DNA from: Xestospongia bergquistia
Lineage: Eukaryota > Porifera > Demospongiae > Haplosclerida > Petrosiidae
Length of the DNA: 64,000 nucleotides
Assembly: GCA_963965975.1 (NCBI GenBank)
Contig: OZ014420.1
Location: forward strand, 1,638,001 to 1,702,000
Direction of reading: 5' to 3'
Both the position numbers and the translations under genes were made by a program. Shown here piece after piece: positions 24,871-35,300 of the stretch. The notes beneath the pieces are model-generated. The model had not been told where the DNA came from and made no database searches. It was given only the letters and a program-made list of their open reading frames with translations. Within the stretch, counting starts at the first letter, position 1; each line of letters starts with the position of its first letter.

Positions 24871-26670
24871 TTGTATGGACTGAAAATCTTGCCAGAAATA
24901 TAAATGATTGTGATGCCTTCATTGCTGTTATAACCCAGAAATATCTTGATTCTAAAATATGCTACAAAGAAATTACTTTTGCAGATAAGAAAGAAAAGGA
25001 TATCATCCCAATCCTCTTTGAAGACCACAAACTGAATTATGAAGAAAGTAGCTATGGTGGATCTATAGAAATGATAGTTACAACACCACTTAATTACATA
25101 CGTTTTGAAACTACAGAAGTGGAAAATTCTGAATATCAGAGACTCATTCAAGGACTTAGGAAAGTGTACGCCAGTAAGTCACTCAAAAATATTATAATTG
25201 TTAATCAGTATATTTTGTTGTTACTCCTAGGAGCTCGACCAAGAGATAGCAGTGGATCAGAATCAGGTATGTAATTGTACATTCCATCACTAAATGTCAT
25301 TTAATTATAACTGATGATAGGACCTGCAGCCAAAATTAGCAAAGTATCAGTAGCAGGTACTTAATTTTTGTCTTTACTATTTTGTTTAACCTAAATACTT
25401 GTAGGAGCTACAATTACAACTAGCAACAAAGGATCAGCATCTCTACCAGGTAAAACACATGTATTAACAAGCTTTTGTTCATTTCTTTGGAAATAGAACA
25501 TTACAATGTTATGTATGACAGGACATTAAAGGGTTTGAAAATTTAAATTGAACCAGTGTAGATAAGGCACAACAAATTTAACATAACTTATATATACAAT
25601 TTTATAATCTTAACATAGATTTATATTATTATCTATCTTTTATCAGATCCCTCTGTTTTAAAGAAAGTTCCATCTCATTTCGATTTAATTTACATATTAG
25701 CTGACATTGACAGCAAGTGGCAAGAGATTGGTCTGGCATTAGGAATTGAAACAAATGTTTTGGAAAAAATATCAAAACGCTCTCAATACAGTGAAGAAGT
25801 CAAACTCTCTCAAGTGATCACAGAATGGAAGACTTCTATGTATTCTCCAGTAACATGGGCAACATTGATCTCTGTTATTGAAGGTCCAATCCTTCATAAT
25901 AAGTACAAAGCTGATAAGATACGTGAATACCTTGCTAAAGGCAAGTACATTTTAAAAATTTGAAATAATAGTGTCCTGGCAGGAAAAACCATACTTTAAT
26001 GTGAAATTAATGCATATAGGTTCCAAGGTTTAGTGTTTAGGGTCTACAGTATATGTAGTATTATTTTCACATTGAAGTATTGCATTTTCTGCAGTACTGC
26101 AAACACAGCCTTTAAAAGATTGGCATAAATCTTAACTGCTATAAAATATCGGCTATATGCATTCTTAGTTTTATTAGAGATACTAATGTTATAGATCATG
26201 TGGTATTTTCAAAATGTCCATTTTCACAGTTTTATTATTGTATGCGACTTTAACCACCTATGGCAATCAATTTGTTAACCCTAACCATAAGGTTAAGATG
26301 ATGGATGTGGCTGATAATGCTCAAAGCTTCTTGCTAGCTTGCTTCTAAATCTTCAGCATTCTATAGCTAAAATTTTCCACTGACACTGTTGCTAATATTA
26401 TGCAATCTTCATAGCTGTAACAGTGTACTTTTTTCACTGTGAAATCAATATCTTACAAAAAGTTACAGGATATATATATTTTCAATTATAATCTTATTAT
26501 ATAAGCATATATAGTTGAAGGATTACGAATGACCTTGAACTAGGGCTGCTAATTAGCAGTGATATGTTAGGCTCATCATTCACTTAATAGATATTTAGCA
26601 ATTTGCAAACATGAGTCATTACTAAATTTCTTCCTCATATTTATATATTTCTCTACATGCAGGTCAGTAA
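24741..26670 (+). CDS. Gene F: soluble TIR-Death protein
   Basis: Exons 24741-25173, 25231-25266, 25321-25356, 25405-25449, 25647-25940 and 26663-26670 are all phase 1; 283 residues, stop TAA at 26668. TIR residues 1-143 (MKIFISYNSEVNQ; SKICYKEITFA with E77 at the NADase-type glutamate position). Three short Gly/Ser/Ala linker exons of 36, 36 and 45 nt replace the membrane exons of genes D and E. The Death domain (YILADIDSKWQEIGLAL; SPVTWATLISVIEGPIL; KADKIREYLAKG) follows. The donor after 25940 is GCAAGT, a GC-AG intron, and the last exon contributes only GT CAG TAA. It is read this way because gene E ends in the same KGQ-stop without an intron. If the intron is retained the protein ends KYILKI at a nearby stop. 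Confidence 0.8.
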
Positions 26671-27338
26671 AGACAGGGATGCCATCCATTCTAGTAGTCC
26701 AAGAACAAATAATCATTAATATTAAGGTGTTTATGTAATTTCTTTTTAGATTTATAAAGGAATAAATTAAAATGCCAATTACAAGTATAAACTAAAATAA
26801 ACAATACAATAATTTCAGATCAATCTATTATTGTTTAATGTTGTTATTTATAAATTTATTTAGAAATTAACATAGAAATAAAATGTTCATTGTAGGAGCT
26901 GCAACTGGCAAAGTATCAGTACAAGGAAACACACTAAAACATATATAGTGTTACAATAATACACACTAGTATCATACTGTATTAAATACGTGGTAATATT
27001 ATGTCAACAATGTAATTGAATTCAATTTTATGGCCCAGGCATTAAATTACTTTCAACATACTTACCTTCCAGTAGGGCATTTAAATTCACTTACACTGTT
27101 CTTATTATAAACTAGCACTCCATCAGTGGCTAATAAGTTTTTCATTATTACATGAGATGACTTAGAAAATGTTCAGATATCATCAAATTCTCAAGTAAAG
27201 ACAGAGGGGTTCTTTATAATAGTATATATCATTTTTAGTTACACAAATGATTGTTGTTATTATAAATTTATTTAGAAATTAACATAGAAATAAAATGTTC
27301 ATTTATAAAATAATAATAAACTAGACAACTAATTGTTA
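26671..27338. other. Convergent intergenic region with direct repeat and exon relic
   Basis: A roughly 50-bp direct repeat (TTATTTAGAAATTAACATAG) occurs at 26840-26894 and 27254-27305. At 26896-26925 an acceptor TGTAG is followed by 30 bases resembling the gene F linker exons (GAGCT..., AAAGTATCAGTA). Its donor reads GAAACA, so it is a dead linker exon. Gene F and the PARP gene end here tail to tail. Confidence 0.6.
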
Positions 27339-30300
27339 TTATTTCCTTTTTAATTGTTGTGCTAAGTTTATAGCATGTGTTATTTCTTGTTTAAAATCTT
27401 TATTTTGTGTATGAATTGTATGTGCTCTACTTTGTCCAATTTCATCATATACAAAGAAGAATCTTGTCACGACATGATCAGCAACAGAACACACCCAAAT
27501 ATCACCATTTTTTCTAAGTTCTTTACTAGTCACCACTAGAAAAAGAGGAGAAGATTGAAATTCAAAATATAAATTAAAAAAACTGAGTATCATACATCTT
27601 AGCATTTGCAGGTCAATAAATTACCAGTCTATATAGTTCTGTCATATTTGTAATTAATTGACCAATCAGATTTCTCTAAATAAGGTTAATAAATAACATA
27701 TCAAGCTTCATGAAGATATTAAACTTCAATTCCAATTAATGCAGTAATGATAATCACATGGCAGTCAACACAAGAACACTTGATTCTAAGCTTTCCAGAT
27801 AGAGCATATTGGAGAAACTAATTACTAGCTAATAAACTATTTAGCAAAAGTTACAATAATATTCAACGTGGTTGAAGCCAATAATAAACCTTAATACAGT
27901 TAATTAAAATGGATTATCAAACCATGTGGATGCATGAAACGTGATTTGATAAATCCAGTAATAAACCACATTGAAGTTATATCCTATGCGTCATACCTTC
28001 ACATAGAGCTATACAAATTAGACACACTTTTCCTGCCAGTGTTTCTCTTTCCTTTGGTTTAGCGCCCTGTAATGACACATTACAGAAATCATATAATACA
28101 TAATATATTATACATGTATCATTGATATCATATAATACAGTACGTGTATTAATGACAAACTTACTTTAGGAGTGCCACAATAATATGACCTGTTACTATA
28201 ACCAAATGATGTTCCAGCATTTGGACTCAGATATATACCATTGCCATATGCAGCACCATGAAGCTATTAACAATTAAATAAAACACATTACTATAGTATT
28301 GAGATAAGACAACTTCACTAAAAGCCAGATGCTCATACCAAAGGTTAGATACCCATACTATCATTTTCAATTTTCCACTCAGTAAAATCTCTTTTATATT
28401 ATGTTTTCTTAGTCCCCCTGAAGATATAATATACAAACCTGAAATTTTGTGCCTGAGGCATTTATTAGACCTTTCCTCATGATAGAATGCCAATTCTCAA
28501 TACTAGATCCACTACAGAACAATATTACATCATAATGACATCACATGATAAGAAAGACAACTTACTGAAAAGCAAATGTACTTCCATGTTTTTTTTTAGC
28601 TGCTTGAAATGCTGCCTCTTTAGCAGGTGGACTACTGATGAGTAGAAATTGATATTTTGTCCCCATTGAAGAAAGTTGCTAGAGAATAATAGTAACTATA
28701 GCAATACTATTGACTCCACTCACTAACCCTGTCTTCAGGAATCATCACTATATATGCTCTATTAGTAGCTACAATCCTATAAAATGTGTAATAAGTATAT
28801 GTTTATCATCATAAATAAAATATTTGTATTAAAATTATAGCACACTGCTACAATAGAAATATATCATAATTATTTTCCAACTTTTTGCTTAATATTACTC
28901 ATTGTATAATGAAATAGATATGAGAGCATTGTAATACACTGCTATACTATACTATGTTATATTATTAGTTTCTTACCATTGCATTAGAGGAAAGGCTAGT
29001 CTATGATGTCCATCTAGTACTGCTTTTAAACTCTGATGAGTACAACGTCCTCTCTAATAACAATATTAATGATAATAAATTAATAGGGACACCCCCAGAG
29101 TATAGTCATAATTACCAATAGTTCTTCTCTTCCAGCAATAATAGCTTTCATAATAGTTACAACTTGTTCATAATTTTTATGCTAAATAATTGAAATAAGT
29201 ATATCTATTTGTCTCCATCAATGTTATCTATTTTAAATCAATTTGTCCATTTTATATCAATCTATCTATTTTATATGTACCTTTCTCCATCAATGTGTCC
29301 ATTTTAAATGAATGTGTCCATTTTAAATCAATGTGTCTATTTTATATCTATCTGTCTACCATCTATTCACATTATATTTTATTAGTATCACATATACATT
29401 CATGTAACTGTTACATAGTGATGATAGTAACTATAACAACTGAATTTATCTTATTAAAGCTGCTGGCTATGTCATGTGGATACTTCGATCATTAAGCCAA
29501 TGGTTAAGCTATCTTTCTTGCACAAAGACTATCCGGGTTCAATTCCCGGGTGATCATTCCCTTATCCACAGACGCAATCCAGCTTTTTTATTTCAAAATT
29601 ACACTTCCCTTAAATTTTCTCTTGTACTAAAAACATGATACTTACAACTTTATATATTATAGAAAATATTTGTATATACCAGATTCTGTCATTACATATT
29701 GAAATCTTTACAACAATTATTATATCACAATAACATTTGTAATGCATCATAAAAATCTACTAATAATCCAACCATCCATTTATCTTACAGCAGGATCCAT
29801 AGCAAGTCTATGAGGATTAGCTGGATCAACAATAGATGGATAAGGATCTAAGATGATAGAGGATCGACTGCTAGTAGCAGCTGCATTACACATTGCTATC
29901 ATTAAATCTACCACCTGTTGATAGTAAGAACTGTGATTATCACATGACTATCGTATGACATCTTACATTAGCATCTGCTGCGACACTCTCAGCAGCATCA
30001 GCCATGACACCAAGTGTTTGGAATGCAAATACACAGAGCTCTCTTGTACAAACACAAGGCTGAGAAAGAGAGAACAATAATATCGTACACATACAATATT
30101 GCCTTACTCGTAGTAATCCTGTCTCCAAGACATGCCTCTCATCACAGATAACACAGAACTCACTCAAAGAAGGGATCCTATTCAATGCATATTTCATCAC
30201 CTTTTAAGAATAATATCATATATGTATATCCAGTATCTAATATGAAATACCTGAGCTAAATATCCATTCTCAAGTGAAGGAGGTTGTTTGACATGCTAAG

Positions 30301-31869
30301 AAAATAAACAACATTCAATTATTACTAAATATATAGAGAGCCATGTACTAACCTCTATACTGTTATCAAGTACCAAACCAGCTCTTGCTCCTTGAGAATC
30401 CTGTCTTCTTAGTTTAACAGGAGGACTCCTACATCATATGACAATCATTAACATGACATATAGATTAGGGCAATCAAGTGATAACTAAATGCATATAAAT
30501 GACAAACAACAGAGTGTGTTTATCACATATACACCATATGAAATCACATGACATCACTAACCCTTGAGGTGAATCCTTTAATTTTGTTTTCTTTGTGAAA
30601 AAATTATGTATTTCTTTAACTTCATTGTCATCCAGCAATTCTCCAGTAGTAAGTAAATGAACTGCTTTCTGTACTTCTTGTCCACACATTTCTAAGGCTT
30701 GTTCAGCAGATAACAAGGGAAATCCCATATCCACAAGCATCTGTAGAGATCGTGGGTGACCTTGAGATGTGGAAGGTGGAGTGTTAGTGGGTGTGGTTGC
30801 AGTTTCATGAGTTACTGCTTCACTAATTCTTTCAGCTGGTTGAAAAAGAGTTAAATTTAGTGTTTGCCATAGAATTAATTCATAGATACTCTAGACATTC
30901 ATTCCTATACATTCATCATTACCATATAATGCTATCTAATATGCTCATTCATATAACTTCTAGGTTGTCACTCATTCCTATATCTCATACATTCATTCCC
31001 ATATATCTATTCCAATATAATCATTCCTATAAATTCATTCCTATATATCTATTCTCATACATTCATGCTAACATTTACTTACAACACTGTTCTAAGTGAT
31101 AATTCGATGTTGACTTCCACTGGTTAGAAACAAAAGTCTCCACGATCCTATTGACAAAGATATAAATAAAGATGACTACACTATAATTACTTACTTTTGT
31201 ATTTGCGCTCCAAGACCAAACTTTCTCTTCTCTTTACTATTTGGTGAGCCTTGATAGACCTCAATTTTTGGCTCAGGACCATCTAAATATTTTCTGGCAC
31301 TATGAAAATGAACTTGTAAAACAACAGGCACTTCGACATTGACTCCCCAAGCTGAGGCAGTGTGAACATCAAGAAATCCCATATCGATGTACATAAGAAT
31401 ATCTATTTCATTAATGCCAGCAAAAATCCTAAATAAATACAGCAACACATGTAATGAATGTACTAGTGTAGTACAATTAATTTGAGATTATTAAACAGAC
31501 AATAAATTTACTCTTTAGATATGGAGCTATAAGTATATATATATATAGGATGACATCACAGCACTGTATCAAAAAACAGTGACAAACACAATAGCCTAAC
31601 CCTTTAATACAGACTTAGTGTTCAATGACATAGCAACCTTTGGATCATAATGCTTGTTAAAGTATGTATCACATTATGTAGTATAGGACAGTGTGTTACC
31701 ACACTTCTTACTTTGTCTACATACCTACTCTCAACACTTGACTTCCCATATAATCTTTCCATTATTTCTATATCTTTTTCCAATAAAGGACTAACAATGT
31801 CTTCCTCTACCACATCCTCATAATCCTGTATTATAATAGAGATAAATGTAAGGGAGAGGAGAGGAGAGA

Positions 31870-31909
<40 letters not shown>

Positions 31910-32285
31910 CCAATGCTTACATCAAAGTAGTCTTCATAATCACTTTCTTCAGTCATTTCAGAGCTTGCTATAGAGCTAGCCTCCGACATCTATAAATATA
32001 TCATTGTAATGTCTAGCTAATATAATACTATAATGAATTGTTACTTGAGAGGTCAGGAGTTGATGGGTATTATCAGCTACACTATGTGGAGGGGTTAATA
32101 TTGTATTAGAATCAGTTAAGGTTGTATCAGTTTGTTCAGAAGTCATTGATATTTCATGTATTTTACACCATTCTAGAAATAAGGAAGAGAGAAAGAAAAA
32201 TATAGTATTACTCATGATTCTTCACTATTATTCCTAATATCATTACACAGAATTCTTTAGAATACAATTTATAAAGACAATTTGG

Positions 32286-32344
<59 letters not shown>

Positions 32345-35300
32345 ATATAATATAATATAATATAATATAGATTATTGCTGTAAACAGTAAAGAGTTTAGT
32401 TTGTAAACAGTTATAATTATCATGTTACAGAAATAACTTTCTCTCTGCACTCTAACAAAAAAGCCAGATTGCATCTGTAAATAAAGTGTGATTCATCTTG
32501 AAAATCAAACTAAGATCTATAGGCTAAACACTTAACATCTACTACTGATGTAATTAATGAACATAGTATCCACATGATATAGCTGGCAACGAGGATTTCG
32601 TCAGACATAGAAAGTTAGCACTTAGGAAGTGATGTGTGTGTATGAATAACATTTTAGTACAGCGACAAATGTACAAGTTACAGACAGTAGTAATTTTGAA
32701 GGTACTGTCAGACCTAGTGATAGTGACGGCTTGACACCACAACAAAATGATCTGACAGAAGTAGTGTAATCAAGTTTGTTTGTTGCTGATGTTGAAAAAA
32801 GTTCCAGTACAAGCAGGGAGAGGTTGGTACACATATCAGTATTAATCTCATTCTTTCAATCTGTTAGGAGTTCAGTAGTCAATTCATACAAAACACCAGT
32901 GAGATCTAAAAAAAGACGAAGGATTGAGGCAGATCCAATCGAAATCGAAATATTAAAACAGCTAAAAGAAAGTAGAGTACCACAATCAGACCACGATACC
33001 AGTGATGATGAAGACTTCTCTTATGGTAGAATGATATCAATGACATTGAAAAGGTTCCACCCACAACAGAAAGCCCAAGCAAAAATAAAAATCCAACAGT
33101 CCTAGCTAACATAGACCATTAATTGTCTATCACTAATGACTTACACTCCTAGCTAACATTGACCATTAATTGTCTTCTTTAGTAAATTATAAATCTAGAC
33201 AACCAGAATGTACATCAATGTCATGCACAAGGAGTTGAAATTTTTCATGGAAGTTTTAACAAATTATTTTAAGAAATACCATAATTATTATCATAACCAA
33301 TAAAAATCACTAGTTAGTAGTAGTATTGATAATACACTACTAGAATAGCCACCTCTCCAATACACATAACACATTGTTTAGTTATAGAATAAATCATTTT
33401 GTCTAAACTACAAATAATGCTAATTTAAATACATATTAAATTCAAGGATATTAATAATTTGTGAGGAATTACTATTATAATGATGTAGAATGTATTAGTT
33501 GTTTCTTTGCTGTCTAGCTAAAAAAAGCCAGATTGCATCTGTGGATGAAGTGGAGTTCATCTGGGAATCGAACCCAGACCCGTAGGTTATAAGCCTAATG
33601 TCTACCATTGACGTAATGAACAAAGTATCCACATGACATAGCTGGCAATGAAAGTACAAAATATTGCACATGGTGTTAGTGCTCCTAACACTAAGTTGCC
33701 TCTAATATTTTACAATTCAAATAACTAAATATAAAGGTATAATTTTTAAATTTTTTTCATGAACTGAACCTTTACAACAGACACATCTGAGAAAGAAGAG
33801 GGGTCATTGAGAGATTGATCCAGGGTGATTAGTGTTTCTTTCTACCTACTGCTCAGAGTGATCAAGTATCTACATTACAGAGCTACATCCTAACATAATA
33901 GTAATAGCATATATAGAATATAAGTGTAGTAGAAAACTTGATAGAAACAAAAATAATATAAATCTAAACATTGTTAGCTATAAAGAGAAATTTGCTTTGA
34001 CAATGGTGTCTTAAATTAGCACATAGCAGTGGCCTTACCTATTGTTTAGCAAATGAAATTGAAATGAGTAGGAGAGAAAAGATTGAATAGAGGCTATTAT
34101 AGAGCTTTACAATACAACAACACAGCGTTTTGAATGCAGCCTTTTATTGTAATACATAAATCTTCTGTCTGTAAAAGCCAAAAAAGGCTGAATTGTACGA
34201 AAACAAAAAGCTGGATTGCATCTGTGGATGAGAGGGTGTTCATCCAGGAATCGAACCTGGAAGGACATGTTCCCAAAACATGATAGCTACCATTGCTAAT
34301 GAACGAAGTATCCACATGACATAGCCAGCAATGATAACTCTCAAATAGTAGTTTTTATAGCCACTCTTTGGTCTAGTGCTTTTTACATTTTGCGTTGTAC
34401 AGAATTACCTCATGATTACAGAGATAATTGGATCATTTCTCCTATGTAAAATATTGACAATTTTCTGAGCAGGTTAGAGATGCATTTTAACCAAAACAGA
34501 GAAATCTAGGTTAAAATCTAGGATAATGACACCTTTACTGCTGGCTATGTCATGTGGATACTTCGATCATTAAGCCAATGGTAAGCTATCTTTCCGAAGA
34601 AAAGAATATCCGGGTTCAATTCCCGGGTGATCACCCCCTCGTCCACAGACGCAATCCAGCTTTTTTGTTTCAAAATACTCAAAAATTTTATAAATTTTTT
34701 TATCATCATTTTTTTAATCAAGATTGTTAAAGTGTAAAATGCTATAAAAAGCAAATAATAGCCTCACATAACTTATTTACAATGAATATTTACTTAACAC
34801 CCATATATGGTCAGTGACAAAATAATGAATATCGTTATATCACAATGGTATGTAAGAATGATGCAATTGTAAGTTATGTTTAGGATATTATAATTAACCC
34901 TTTTATCACTGGGATTACTCTGCACACTAATTCATATCCACACAATTATAAAGTCCTAGTTTAAGAGCATCTACTTGCTGGCTATGTCATGTGGATACTT
35001 CGGTCATTAAGCAAGTGGTAAAGCTATCTTTCTTGAGAAAAGACAACCTGGGTTCGAATCCCAGATGATCACCCTCTCATCCACAGACGCAATCCAGCTT
35101 TTTTGTTGTTATTTGGTATTTGATTTCTTAGCACAATAGCAGATATAACAATTGTCAATAAGTTGAGAAGTATTAAAGAATGTTAACACTATAAAAATAC
35201 ATTGCTAGAATTGTCTTTATATTTTTAGTCTAAATAAACACACTTGATATCTTAGGCTATATAATATATGTTATATAAACTGTGTTAATATTAATAATTA

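Noticed and set aside
29486-35071. Calling the tRNA-like cores functional tRNA genes
   Set aside because: The A box is poor, they lie inside repeated fold-back elements, and copies decay freely; better described as tRNA-like repeats until small-RNA data exist.
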